A stretch of 38,521 nucleotides of DNA from a virus. The notes below the pieces were generated by a model. It did not search any database and was not told the origin of the DNA. It saw only the letters and a list, made by a program, of their open reading frames with translations. Of the stretch, positions 6,085 to 12,973 are shown in pieces. Within the stretch, counting starts at the first letter, position 1. Each line of letters starts with the position of its first letter. The stretch spans positions 1 to 38,521 of the IMG/VR virus record IMGVR_UViG_3300018411_000009; one strand, given 5' to 3'. Made by a program: the position numbers and the translations under genes.

Positions 6085-6682
6085 TGGCTTCTTCCTTATC
6101 CTTCAGGTCCTGCATTGCCCAATACACTTCCATGCACGCTTGCGCATCTGCTAGTGCTGTGTGAGCGTTCTCAAGTTTTTTGCCAGTGAAATACTCATAG
6201 GCTTCTTCAAGCTTTGGACTCTTGAATCCATATTTGTTTTTGGGCAAAAGCTGCATGATAGGCTTGGCCATAAGCATGGTGCATTCATGGCTGTCTTTAT
6301 CTGCCCATTCATCCATTAGCGTTTCAGGATGGCCGTAACGCTTCAGGCCAATACGGATAATGCGCTGATCAAACGTCTTATTGTGAGCAACACGCTTTGC
6401 ACCGCCCCACATTTGAGTAAACAGCACAATGGCATCTTCTTCGTTAACGCCAACCTGCTTGGCAACATCTTCAGTGATACCGTGAATTTCTGACACTTCA
6501 GCCGGGATAGCCCAACCATTTGGCGCAATTATCACATCAAGCGTGCTGATAACCTTGCGGGTTTCTTCATCAGCCAGGATTGCGCCCAACTGAACCATGT
6601 GAGGCTGGTGCTCGCTATCGCTTGGCACTTTCCAGTCTGGCAAGCCGGTTGTTTCTGTGTCGTAAAAGATAATTGGTTTCAT
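6059..6682 (-). CDS. DEDDh 3'-5' exonuclease (DnaQ-like)
   Basis: This 207-residue protein has all three exonuclease motifs of the DnaQ/RNase T superfamily. FYDTETTG near the N-terminus gives Asp8 and Glu10. AHNKTFDQ gives the second acidic site, and HTALADAQ near the C-terminus gives the His and final Asp of the DEDDh type. A likely job is trimming 3' ends in recombination or recycling nucleotides, beside the Rad52-like and SSB genes. The ATG at 6682 is chosen over an upstream in-frame start because AGGAG lies just before it. Its 3' end overlaps csrA by 26 bp. Confidence 0.9.
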   Translation of the reverse strand: MKPIIFYDTETTGLPDWKVPSDSEHQPHMVQLGAILADEETRKVISTLDVIIAPNGWAIPAEVSEIHGITEDVAKQVGVNEEDAIVLFTQMWGGAKRVAHNKTFDQRIIRIGLKRYGHPETLMDEWADKDSHECTMLMAKPIMQLLPKNKYGFKSPKLEEAYEYFTGKKLENAHTALADAQACMEVYWAMQDLKDKEEANADTNAPY

Positions 6683-6695
6683 GATTTCTCCTAAT

Positions 6696-6713
6696 GGCGG
6701 CACTATGGCCGCC
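6696..6713. other. Intercistronic GC hairpin before the exonuclease gene
   Basis: GGCGGC-ACTATG-GCCGCC lies between the stop of the coiled-coil gene (6720) and the Shine-Dalgarno site of the exonuclease gene. There is no T tract on the leftward transcript. It may shield the 3' end of the upstream message or tune translation of the next gene. Confidence 0.5.
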
Positions 6714-6719
6714 TATGGT

Positions 6720-7874
6720 TTATTTAACTGTCACTACAAAGCCGGTGAACTCATCACCAACAATATCAACCGCGTACTGATCCATAAGCAGGCTTAAAAT
6801 TGCGCTGCTGTTTGAACTGTCGCACACAGCCTTAATGGTTACTTCGCGGTCCTGCTCTGGTTCTTCTTGTTCTGGTGCAACCTCCTTGGCTTTCGCCTCT
6901 TGCTTATGGTGAATCGCGTCAATATCAACGCCTGGAAACTTCTCTTTGCGCTCAGCCTCAGCCTTTGCCGCCTGTTCAGCTGCTGCTTCTTGCTCAGCTG
7001 CTTGCTTGGCCGCTTCTTCTTCAGCTTTCTTGGCCTCTGCCTGCTCAACCATTTCAGCCTGCGCCGCCATGGTTTCAAGCTGAGTGATTACCTGCTTATG
7101 CGCATCAAGCGCCTCTTGGTGACGATCGCCAAACTCTGCTGACGGTGGCTCATAGTTTCTCAAGCTTGCAATCTTGGTTAGTATTTCAGCTGCCTTCTTG
7201 CCCATTAAATCCATTGGGATCATGCGTAGCTTGTTGATACGATCACCAATCTGCTGTTGAAGCTCCATAGCCTTGCGCGCTTCCTCGGCCTGCTTGCGCT
7301 CCTGCTCTGAACGCTCAAACGCCAGGCGCTCGGTGTACATTTCATTAAGGCGCTCAAGTGTTTCGTTTTTGGCTTCAGCGGCTTCCTTGCTTAGCTCAAA
7401 GAAGTCCTCAGCTATATCAATGCTGTCAACTTCCTCAATCATTTCAGCAATAGTGGCGCTTTGCTGGTTGCGAGCCCGTACCACCCAAGAACGGATACCT
7501 TCAATTTTGGTGCGCAAGCGTGCAAGGCGTTCTTCCTTCATGCGCTTTTCGCGGTCATCAAACTCTTTCTTGGCATCCTTCATTGGCGTTTCTAGCTCAA
7601 CCAACGCTTCAGTAATGCGCTTTGCTTCTGCATCAATGATTCGCCCGGCATCTAGGTATGGCTGCTTAATGCGCTTACGCTCTGCATCAAGCGAAGTACG
7701 CAAACTAACAAGCTCTTTCAAGCCATCCTTCACAAAGTTGTAGCCTTCCTCGGTATCAAGGCTTGGAACAACACCATAGCGCTCACGCAATTCAGCAAGC
7801 GCCGCTTCAGTCTTGTTGAAAACTTCTACTTCAACTTTTCCGGTTTCAATGTTAACTTCGTTTAGTGAAGTCAT
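6720..7874 (-). CDS. Long coiled-coil protein of the recombination module
   Basis: This is a 384-residue, mostly helical protein. After a short N-terminal part (to about residue 30) it has long charged helices, including an EKRMKEERLARLRTKIEG segment. A second coiled-coil region near residues 270-320 is very rich in Ala, Glu, Lys and Gln. A small C-terminal globular part, beginning near VTIKAVCDSS, ends in FVVTVK. No catalytic motif was seen. Similar proteins sit between annealing and exonuclease genes in other phages, and a scaffolding or partner role in recombination is plausible. A strong AAAGGAG lies before the ATG. Confidence 0.62.
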   Translation of the reverse strand: MTSLNEVNIETGKVEVEVFNKTEAALAELRERYGVVPSLDTEEGYNFVKDGLKELVSLRTSLDAERKRIKQPYLDAGRIIDAEAKRITEALVELETPMKDAKKEFDDREKRMKEERLARLRTKIEGIRSWVVRARNQQSATIAEMIEEVDSIDIAEDFFELSKEAAEAKNETLERLNEMYTERLAFERSEQERKQAEEARKAMELQQQIGDRINKLRMIPMDLMGKKAAEILTKIASLRNYEPPSAEFGDRHQEALDAHKQVITQLETMAAQAEMVEQAEAKKAEEEAAKQAAEQEAAAEQAAKAEAERKEKFPGVDIDAIHHKQEAKAKEVAPEQEEPEQDREVTIKAVCDSSNSSAILSLLMDQYAVDIVGDEFTGFVVTVK

Positions 7875-7907
7875 AGGGTTTCTCCTTTTGGATCACTGTC
7901 AATTTAG

Positions 7908-7925
7908 GCCCGGATTATTCCGGGC
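7908..7925. other. Hairpin over the stop codon of the annealing gene
   Basis: GCCCGG-ATTATT-CCGGGC spans 7908-7925, and the TAA stop of the Rad52-like gene (7915-7917) is in the loop. On the rightward strand a TTCTTTTT tail follows, but no rightward gene ends here. On the leftward transcript it has no T tract. Confidence 0.5.
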
Positions 7926-8736
7926 TTCTTTTTCCGCCACATTCAGGGCACTTACTATCTGGCTTGCCCTTTCCGACAACACCACAATCCGCACAAACCA
8001 GGTCAACGTCTGGCGCTATTTCATCCATGCGAGCCTGGAAGGCATCAACAAACGGCTTTTTCGCCTTTTCTTGGTCAATGCCAAGCACCTGGCACTGTCT
8101 GGCAATCTTCTTCAGGTGGCCCTGGTGAACTGTGCGCAAGGCCGCCTTGTTAGGTATTTGCCCATAGGCTTTAAGCTCGCCTTCTGCCCACTCGCCAAAC
8201 TCCTGGCGCTGCTTAATGAGCTCGGCGTCTGCATCATCAGCCTTTTTCACCGACTCTTTAACGCGTGCTGCCTCAACGTATGTCTGATCATCAAACAGGC
8301 CAAGGTACACATCAGCACTAAAGCCAAGCATGGAAAGGCACTTCTTGATTGCATCTGTCAGGCTTTTCTTTGGCGCATCAAAGTCAGTCATTGAGCCATA
8401 GTGAGTGCCAAGCACATAGGGCGTGTGACCAAAGTGGCTAACTTCTCGGCGTTCGCCTTCTTCATCCAGGTACCAAAGCGTTAGCTTAATGGTGTGCATG
8501 ATTGAGTTACCAAGCACATTACCGTTGTGGATGATAGGGCCGCCCTGGTCAAAGCGTTCTTCTGTGATTTCATAGCCCCAACCTTTACCTACTGGACCAA
8601 AAACCTCAGTGGCTCGCTTAACCATGTAAGTGCCGTTAATGCTGGTGACAATGCGCCCATTAAGCTCAGAAGGTTTTGTATAACCTGGCGCCGTTTCTTC
8701 AACCTGCTTCCAGATAGATAGGTTTTTATCACTCAT
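7915..8736 (-). CDS. Rad52-like single-strand annealing protein with zinc ribbon
   Basis: This is a 273-residue recombinase expected to anneal complementary single strands. The N-terminal domain has a KRATEVFGPVGKGWGYEI segment, a beta region around the GNSIMHTIKLTLWY stretch, and the key DAIKKCLSMLGFSADVYLGLFDD motif at about 130-152. All are typical of Rad52/Sak-type phage proteins. The C-terminus carries a zinc ribbon, CADCG...CPECG. The ATG at 8736 is chosen because AGGTGA lies 7 bases upstream and it overlaps the upstream stop by 8 bp. It should work with the downstream exonuclease and SSB to repair and join phage genomes. Confidence 0.85.
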   Translation of the reverse strand: MSDKNLSIWKQVEETAPGYTKPSELNGRIVTSINGTYMVKRATEVFGPVGKGWGYEITEERFDQGGPIIHNGNVLGNSIMHTIKLTLWYLDEEGERREVSHFGHTPYVLGTHYGSMTDFDAPKKSLTDAIKKCLSMLGFSADVYLGLFDDQTYVEAARVKESVKKADDADAELIKQRQEFGEWAEGELKAYGQIPNKAALRTVHQGHLKKIARQCQVLGIDQEKAKKPFVDAFQARMDEIAPDVDLVCADCGVVGKGKPDSKCPECGGKRSPE

Positions 8737-9028
8737 TGTCATCACCTGGTTTGTACTCAAGCGCTTTCAATGACTGAATGCGGTCATCAATCGTTTTAAG
8801 TTTGGCGTGAGTGTCAGCTTTGATTTTATCTGCTGTCTTTTCCAGCATTTCAATCTCAGCCAGCACGCGGTCAGTTTGAGGAACAGCAACGATCACTTCA
8901 TCAGTGCCAAGAGGAATATAACCATACTCGCTCATGTCAGAAGTAAACGCTTGAGGCTCATCGGTATGCGGTGAAACTTGAATGTACACTTTCACCTTAA
9001 TTGTTTCGGGTAGGGTATTAGCGGTCAT
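8729..9028 (-). CDS. Small hypothetical protein
   Basis: This is a 99-residue protein of unknown function. The N-terminal half looks like a small beta fold (TIKVKVYIQVSPH, then YIPLGTDEVIVAVP); the second half is a coiled coil (RVLAEIEMLEKTADKIKADTHAKLKTIDDRIQ). The ATG at 9028 follows a GGAGAG site. The frame is open further upstream, but that part only shadows the membrane protein gene. It overlaps both neighbours: 11 bp with the upstream gene and 8 bp with the annealing gene. It is presumably co-expressed early. Confidence 0.62.
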   Translation of the reverse strand: MTANTLPETIKVKVYIQVSPHTDEPQAFTSDMSEYGYIPLGTDEVIVAVPQTDRVLAEIEMLEKTADKIKADTHAKLKTIDDRIQSLKALEYKPGDDNE

Positions 9029-9206
9029 TGCCACTCTCCTTATCGCAGTTTGTTTCAGGGTTGAAGTTTGGCCAGTAGCCTTGCTCGACCATCTGGCAGT
9101 AATGCGCCTCCTGATCAAGTTGGTCCTGGTAATCCATGGAACCAACCAGACCAAAAAGCCCAATCATTGCAGCCACTAACGCGGCAGACTTAATTTTCTT
9201 CTTCAT
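9018..9206 (-). CDS. Small membrane or exported early protein
   Basis: This 62-residue protein has a basic N-terminus (MKKKIKSA), one hydrophobic segment (AALVAAMIGLFGLVG, about 8-22), and a polar C-terminal part with two Cys residues (AHYCQMVEQGYW and ETNC). It is either a signal-anchored inner-membrane protein or a secreted peptide. Small proteins of this shape open the leftward early operon in other gammaproteobacterial phages. As the first gene after the divergent promoters, it would be among the earliest products made. Its function is unknown; membrane modification or superinfection exclusion is possible. Confidence 0.65.
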   Translation of the reverse strand: MKKKIKSAALVAAMIGLFGLVGSMDYQDQLDQEAHYCQMVEQGYWPNFNPETNCDKESGNDR

Positions 9207-9230
9207 AACGGCTCACTCTCCGTATCAGCG

Positions 9231-9257
9231 TTGAGTTGAAATTTACAGCCATATAAT
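9231..9257 (+). promoter_or_regulatory. Rightward early promoter
   Basis: A perfect TATAAT lies at 9252-9257, with TTGAGT at 9231-9236 (15-base spacer, slightly short). It drives the operon that starts with the Cro-sized HTH gene at 9344. Its -10 lies inside the spacer of the leftward promoter. Confidence 0.5.
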
Positions 9258-9268
9258 ACAGGTGTCAA
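9240..9268 (-). promoter_or_regulatory. Leftward early promoter
   Basis: Read leftward: TTGACA (9263-9268), a 17-base spacer, then TAAATT (9240-9245). The -35 is a perfect match and the spacing is ideal. It lies 34 bp upstream of the first leftward gene and overlaps the rightward -10, so the two promoters should compete or share control. Confidence 0.65.
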
Positions 9269-9343
9269 TAGTAATGTTTGCTTTTTTTAATTTCTCGTTG
9301 TAGCATTCACTCGAATCATAAAACCACCAATGAGGAATAGAAC

Positions 9344-9559
9344 ATGAACATTGGCCGCTCAGTAAAGGTAGCCCTGGCACAACGCGGTAAGACCGTGACC
9401 TGGCTATCTGAGCAACTTGGCATAAGCCGCACGCGCACCAGCACTATTGCGAACTCTGAACGGGTGAGCCTGGCAAACATTGAAAAGCTGGCTGCAATCT
9501 TTGAGCTCACTGCATCTGAATTTATTGCATTGGGGGAACAGGACTACAACAAGGAATAA
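9344..9559 (+). CDS. Cro-like HTH transcription regulator
   Basis: This is a 71-residue DNA-binding protein of the XRE/Cro fold. It has an N-terminal helix (SVKVALAQRGKT), the recognition unit TWLSEQLGISRTRTSTIANSE (about residues 18-39), then NIEKLAAIFELTASEFIALG. A GAGGA site lies just before the ATG. Its size and its place as the first gene of the rightward operon, beside overlapping divergent promoters, fit a Cro-type repressor that tunes early transcription. No CI-like partner gene is present, so it probably acts in lytic timing rather than a lysogeny switch. Confidence 0.78.
   Translation: MNIGRSVKVALAQRGKTVTWLSEQLGISRTRTSTIANSERVSLANIEKLAAIFELTASEFIALGEQDYNKE
9549..9555 (+). promoter_or_regulatory. 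CsrA-like motif over the Shine-Dalgarno site of the replication gene
   Basis: ACAAGGA, seven bases before the ATG at 9562. It equals the core ACARGGA known from CsrA targets and includes the Shine-Dalgarno AAGGA. If the phage or host CsrA binds it, replication protein synthesis would be repressed. Confidence 0.35.
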
Positions 9560-9561
9560 CC

Positions 9562-10455
9562 ATGGCACGCATACGAACAGTAAAGCCTGACTTATTCAGG
9601 CATGAGGACCTACACGACTTAGAACTAGAAACCGGCTTACCGGTTCGCCTGGCCTTCATCGGCTTGTTCTGTGTTTGTGATAAAGCCGGGCGCTTCCGCT
9701 GGCGCCCTAAGCAATTAAAGCTGGATATATTGCCCTATGATGATCTCGACTTTGAACGCGTAATTGACGCGTTAGCATCGCGTGACTTTCTCGTTAAGTA
9801 CGAAGTTGAAGGTGAGTTTTATGGCTGCATTCCTACTTTTACGCGCCACCAGCACATAAACAACCGGGAAAGTGAGTCAACGCTGCCTGATATGTCAGTT
9901 GGTACCCTCACCAATGAGGGAGCCAAGCCTGAAAGCCCCGCAATTACTGAGCCTGAGCAAATAAGTAACACTGAACTTGTCACGCGTGAACCACGCGTAG
10001 AGCACAGCACAGAAGGGGAAAAGGAAAGGGAAAAGGAAAGGGAAGGGGAAAGGAATAATATGTCGCGCCAAACACGCGACCAGGTGAAAGAAGTTTTCGA
10101 CCACTGGATCACAACCATGGGAAAAACCTCACAAGCCAAACTTACCGACAAGCGCAAGAAGTGCATTGAGGCAAGGCTGAAGGAAGGTTACACGGTTGAC
10201 CAGATCAAGCAGGCAATCGAAGGTTGTGCAAAGTCACCTCACCACATGGGGCAAAATGACTCAGGCACTGTTTACGATGATCTGACTTTGATTTGCCGGT
10301 CTGGTGACAAGGTTGAGCAATTCGCCAACAACGTAGCCAAGTTCCAACCAACCTACCTGAACGGGCCAGGCACAGAAACCCTTGAGCAATTTGAAAGCCG
10401 CGTAAGAAACCAGGCCGATAGAGCCAGCGCGATGATTGACGACTTACCAGACTAA
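9562..10455 (+). CDS. O-like replication initiation protein
   Basis: This 297-residue protein begins MARIRTVKPDLFRHEDL and continues with a winged-helix-type N-terminal domain (about 1-110), including RLAFIGLFCVCDKAGRFRW, typical of phage replisome organisers. A middle, highly charged linker (EGEKEREKEREGERN) is encoded by a polypurine tract. The C-terminal domain (about 165-270) has EVFDHWITTMGK, a KRKKCIEARLKEGY helix and SGTVYDDLTLICRSGDKVEQF, the conserved C-terminal module of phage replication proteins. It should bind the origin and recruit the host helicase. As in lambda O, the origin may lie within this gene. Confidence 0.82.
   Translation: MARIRTVKPDLFRHEDLHDLELETGLPVRLAFIGLFCVCDKAGRFRWRPKQLKLDILPYDDLDFERVIDALASRDFLVKYEVEGEFYGCIPTFTRHQHINNRESESTLPDMSVGTLTNEGAKPESPAITEPEQISNTELVTREPRVEHSTEGEKEREKEREGERNNMSRQTRDQVKEVFDHWITTMGKTSQAKLTDKRKKCIEARLKEGYTVDQIKQAIEGCAKSPHHMGQNDSGTVYDDLTLICRSGDKVEQFANNVAKFQPTYLNGPGTETLEQFESRVRNQADRASAMIDDLPD
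9756..9783. repeat. ACGCGT three-unit array at 11-bp step, inside the replication gene
   Basis: ACGCGT at 9756-9761 and 9767-9772, then TCGCGT at 9778-9783, each exactly 11 bp after the last. A weaker TCTCGT falls on the same register at 9789. Confidence 0.75.
9982..10079. other. Candidate replication origin inside the replication gene
   Basis: The region holds an ACGCGT pair (9982, 9993; 11-bp step), then a 45-base pure purine run (10011-10055) with a 12-bp tandem repeat GGGAAAAGGAAA. A short AT-rich patch (AATAATAT) follows, and then a second, degenerate pair TCGCGC/ACGCGA (10063, 10074; again 11-bp step). Iterons beside a strand-asymmetric, easily opened tract inside an O-like gene recall the lambda origin. 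No experimental or database support is available. Confidence 0.45.
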
Positions 10456-10465
10456 GGACAAACCC

Positions 10466-10879
10466 ATGACAGTGATTTGTGACTACTGCGGTAATGCCGC
10501 AAACCTTGTGACAGGCGAAGTGATATACCCGCACCGGCGCGACCTGTATCACCTGAAATTCTGGCATTGCGATAACGGGCACCCTCCTGCATACGTTGGA
10601 TGCCACAAACCAGGCAATGGCCAGGGTGACGGCGATAAGCCACTTGGAAGGCTTGCCGATAAGGTTTTACGAAAAGCCAAAGGCAATGCGCACCAGGCTT
10701 TTGACTGGCTTTGGCAAGATGGAATTATGCAACGCAATGAAGCTTACGCCTGGCTTGCTGAGCAATTAGGAATTAACCAAGAGGATTGCCATATCGGAAT
10801 GATGGACGTTGCTACCTGCAACCGTGTGGTTGATCTGTGTATGAAAAAACTTGAGGACCACCGCAATGCAAAAGTCTGA
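10466..10879 (+). CDS. DUF3268 zinc-binding protein
   Basis: This 137-residue protein opens with a CDYCG zinc knuckle (Cys5, Cys8), followed by VIYPHRRDLYHLKFWHC, AYVGCH, then PLGRLADKVLR and AHQAFDWLW. The last part contains AYAWLAEQLGI and CHIGMMD. This order of motifs is that of the DUF3268 family. The function is not known; the Cys/His set suggests nucleic acid binding in early replication. The ATG at 10466 follows AAGGA by eight bases; the frame is open earlier only as overlap with the replication gene. It overlaps the next gene by 14 bp. Confidence 0.8.
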   Translation: MTVICDYCGNAANLVTGEVIYPHRRDLYHLKFWHCDNGHPPAYVGCHKPGNGQGDGDKPLGRLADKVLRKAKGNAHQAFDWLWQDGIMQRNEAYAWLAEQLGINQEDCHIGMMDVATCNRVVDLCMKKLEDHRNAKV

Positions 10880-11510
10880 CTTCCCTAACTTCACCGCCGT
10901 ATGGTCTGCAACCTGTGAGCTATACGGAAAACAACCAAGTGACGCCGCGCTTGGCATGGCCTTTCGTGCGCTGTATCGCTATGACCTGGCAGACGTTAAG
11001 CGCGTCCTGGATGCGCATATCAATGATCCAGGTGACGGTAGATTCATGCCTAAGCCTGCCGACCTGGTTAGACACATTGACGGTGATCCAGAAAGCCGAT
11101 CACTACAAGCATGGTCAAAGGTTGAAAACACCATTGAGCGCATTGGTTCATACGGGACAGTGGTATTTGATGAGCCAGCAATCATGGCGTGCATTGAGGA
11201 TATGGGCGGCTGGATAGAACTCTGCAAGATCACCAATGATGAACTCCCATTCAAGCGCAATGAGTTCACCAAGCGCTACAAGGGATACTTGAACCGACCA
11301 CCTGAGCGGTACCCATCAAAACTAATTGGCGTTACTGAGGCGTCAAACTCACGAACAGGCCACATGGACGCAATGCCTGAGCCGGTCCTTATCGGTGACA
11401 CTCGCCAGGCTTTACTGGTCCATCAATCTGGTTCAAACCAGAAGAAAGGCCCGGTATCAATCAGCCAGGCCATGGCAATGATGCAACTTGAACACAAGGA
11501 ACAGGAATGA
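10866..11510 (+). CDS. DUF6475-like replication-associated protein
   Basis: This 214-residue protein begins MQKSDFPNFTAVWSATCELYGK and has a helical N-terminal domain (about 1-90). Features include a DLADVKRVLDAHINDP segment and FMPKPADLVRHIDG. The second half contains SYGTVVFDEPAIMACIEDMGGW and a FKRNEFTKRYKGY stretch. The pattern is that of the DUF6475 group, often placed after the initiator gene, and it may act as a helicase-loading or replication helper. The ATG at 10866 has GAGGA nine bases upstream. The stop overlaps the methyltransferase start (ATGA). Confidence 0.65.
   Translation: MQKSDFPNFTAVWSATCELYGKQPSDAALGMAFRALYRYDLADVKRVLDAHINDPGDGRFMPKPADLVRHIDGDPESRSLQAWSKVENTIERIGSYGTVVFDEPAIMACIEDMGGWIELCKITNDELPFKRNEFTKRYKGYLNRPPERYPSKLIGVTEASNSRTGHMDAMPEPVLIGDTRQALLVHQSGSNQKKGPVSISQAMAMMQLEHKEQE
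11494..11506 (+). promoter_or_regulatory. Double CsrA-like motif before the methyltransferase gene
   Basis: ACAAGGA followed directly by ACAGGA, ending at the base before the ATG at 11507. The first equals the CsrA core ACARGGA; the second has one base less. The AAGGA at 11496-11500 probably serves as the Shine-Dalgarno site, so CsrA binding would block initiation. Confidence 0.35.
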
Positions 11511-12040
11511 AAAATTACAATTCAAACACTCCAATCAGCGAGAAGGATTGCGCGCAAACTCCACCATGGTTCATTGCCTCACTTGAAGATCTAATGGCAA
11601 AAGAGTTTGACCTTGACGCTTGCGCGCTACCCCAAACAGCCAAGGCTGAAAAATTTTACAGCCTGGAAAATGATCAGAATGGGCTTGAACTGCCATGGGC
11701 GCCTTTGACCTGGTGCAATCCTCCTTTCAGTGATATTCAGCCATGGCTTGAGAAAGCATGGCGAGAAGCTGAATATGATGGCAATACTACTTGCGTAATA
11801 ATGCCTGATAACACTGAAACAGGATATTCACGTTACGCCTTGGAAAAGGCAGACACAATAATCAGGATGCCTTTCAGGCTTCAGTTTTTGCGGCCTGACG
11901 GTACCAGGTTTTTAGATAAAAAAGGAAAACCACAAAGCCCACAATTCCCATGCCAGGTAGCGATATTCACAGCGCTTGGAAACTATGCGCCAACTCGCCA
12001 GTTTTATCACGACTTCAGGGTAGGTTTTTATGGCAACTGA
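11507..12040 (+). CDS. Dam-like DNA N6-adenine methyltransferase
   Basis: This is a 177-residue methyltransferase of the phage Dam family (PF05869). The N-terminal QTPPWFIASLEDL and FDLDACA segments are diagnostic. The catalytic NPPF is at residues 71-74 (WCNPPFSDI), followed by CVIMPDNTETGYS and a conserved RFLDKKGKP loop. It methylates adenine in DNA, probably in GATC, though specificity cannot be read from the sequence. Likely roles are protection from host restriction or strand marking. It starts within the stop of the preceding gene and overlaps the next gene by 11 bp. It is the second adenine methyltransferase in this genome. Confidence 0.88.
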   Translation: MKNYNSNTPISEKDCAQTPPWFIASLEDLMAKEFDLDACALPQTAKAEKFYSLENDQNGLELPWAPLTWCNPPFSDIQPWLEKAWREAEYDGNTTCVIMPDNTETGYSRYALEKADTIIRMPFRLQFLRPDGTRFLDKKGKPQSPQFPCQVAIFTALGNYAPTRQFYHDFRVGFYGN

Positions 12041-12632
12041 AATAACACTGGTGAAGTGCCAGGACGGATCATTGCGCCCGGTAACACAAACAGATCAGGA
12101 CCTGGTTAAATCCTGGAAGCTTGGCCAGGGCGTGCGGGTGAAAGCTGTCATGCTAAAGCCGCGCTCGATACAGCACCACCGGCTGTATTGGGGCGGCCTG
12201 CTTGAACTGGCTTTTGAGTATTGGGAACCACAAGGCGGCCTTATCAGCGCCAGCGAAAAAGGCACACTTCTGAAGTTTTCAGACTGGCTTGATCGGCAAG
12301 GTGGCAATTCTGGCGCCATTCGCCGCGCCTGTAAGGCGTTCTTGACTGAGTTAAGACAAAGACGCGCCCAACACATAGAAGCGCCTGAGAAGTCAAAACA
12401 GGCCCTTCACGAATGGGTAAAGATTGAAGCCGGCTACTTCCGCTATGAAGTAACGCCTACCGGGTTGCGCAAGGTGCCGCTATCAATCAACTTCAACGCC
12501 ATGGACCAGGATGAGTTTACCAGGTTCTACAAGGCCGCCTTCAGCGTTGTCTGGAAGTTTATCTTATCCAGGACCTTTGAGAATGAAGCGCAAGCTGAGC
12601 AAGCCGTTAACCAACTACTGGCAATGGGGTGA
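12030..12632 (+). CDS. DUF1367 protein
   Basis: This 200-residue protein starts MATEITLVKCQDGSLRPVT and contains GQGVRVKAVMLKPRSIQHHRLYW and LAFEYWEP, the signature of the DUF1367 family of phage early genes. The C-terminal part (KVPLSINFNAMDQDEFTRFY) is also typical. The role is not established; members lie among lambda nin-region-type recombination genes, next to YbcO/NinB-like nucleases, as here. Overlaps of 11 bp upstream and four bases downstream place it firmly in the rightward operon. Confidence 0.78.
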   Translation: MATEITLVKCQDGSLRPVTQTDQDLVKSWKLGQGVRVKAVMLKPRSIQHHRLYWGGLLELAFEYWEPQGGLISASEKGTLLKFSDWLDRQGGNSGAIRRACKAFLTELRQRRAQHIEAPEKSKQALHEWVKIEAGYFRYEVTPTGLRKVPLSINFNAMDQDEFTRFYKAAFSVVWKFILSRTFENEAQAEQAVNQLLAMG

Positions 12633-12634
12633 TC

Positions 12635-12952
12635 ATGAAAATCGAATCCAAGAAACTACGTGATAGCGCCAGGGATGAGGAATGCACGCTGCAAATTGTC
12701 GGCGTGTGCAACTTCAACTGGCAAACTACAATCCTTGCTCATTTGCCTGACGAATCAAACGGCATGAGCACCAAGTCAGACGATATTAGCGCGTGCTATG
12801 CGTGCCACGCTTGCCATGATGCGATAGACAGGCGAAACAATGACGCGTCAATGACAGGTGAAGAACGCGAGTGGTACATGCGCCGGGCAATGGTTCGCAC
12901 ATGGCGCCGGCTAATTGAGAAAGGGATAGTTACCATTAAAGGAATGAAATAA
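12635..12952 (+). CDS. YbcO-like (DUF1364) nuclease
   Basis: This 105-residue protein begins MKIESKKLRDSARDEECTLQI and carries Cys17, Cys25, His36 and then CYACHACHDAIDRR (Cys54, Cys57, Cys60, His61). It is the metal-binding pattern of the DUF1364/YbcO family, whose Escherichia coli member is a DNA nuclease of the lambdoid nin region. It probably processes branched recombination intermediates. The ATG at 12635 is preferred, but a GTG at 12629 (overlapping the previous stop) is also possible. It is the last gene of the rightward operon and is followed at once by a terminator. Confidence 0.82.
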   Translation: MKIESKKLRDSARDEECTLQIVGVCNFNWQTTILAHLPDESNGMSTKSDDISACYACHACHDAIDRRNNDASMTGEEREWYMRRAMVRTWRRLIEKGIVTIKGMK

Positions 12953-12972
12953 GGCCCCGAAGGGCCTTTTTT
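12951..12972. terminator. Terminator between the converging operons
   Basis: AAGGCCC-CGAA-GGGCCTT followed by TTTT forms a seven-pair stem with a tetraloop at 12951-12968. It starts inside the stop codon of the rightward nuclease gene and ends just before the stop of the leftward tail fibre gene. It is a strong intrinsic terminator for rightward transcription and, with a weaker T-rich tail, probably also stops leftward late transcription. Confidence 0.9.
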
Positions 12973-12973
12973 A

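Noticed and set aside
9244-9262. Direct repeat TACAG...TACAG between the early promoters as a Cro operator
   Set aside because: Only five bases repeat and no clear dyad was found, so it is not strong enough to call.
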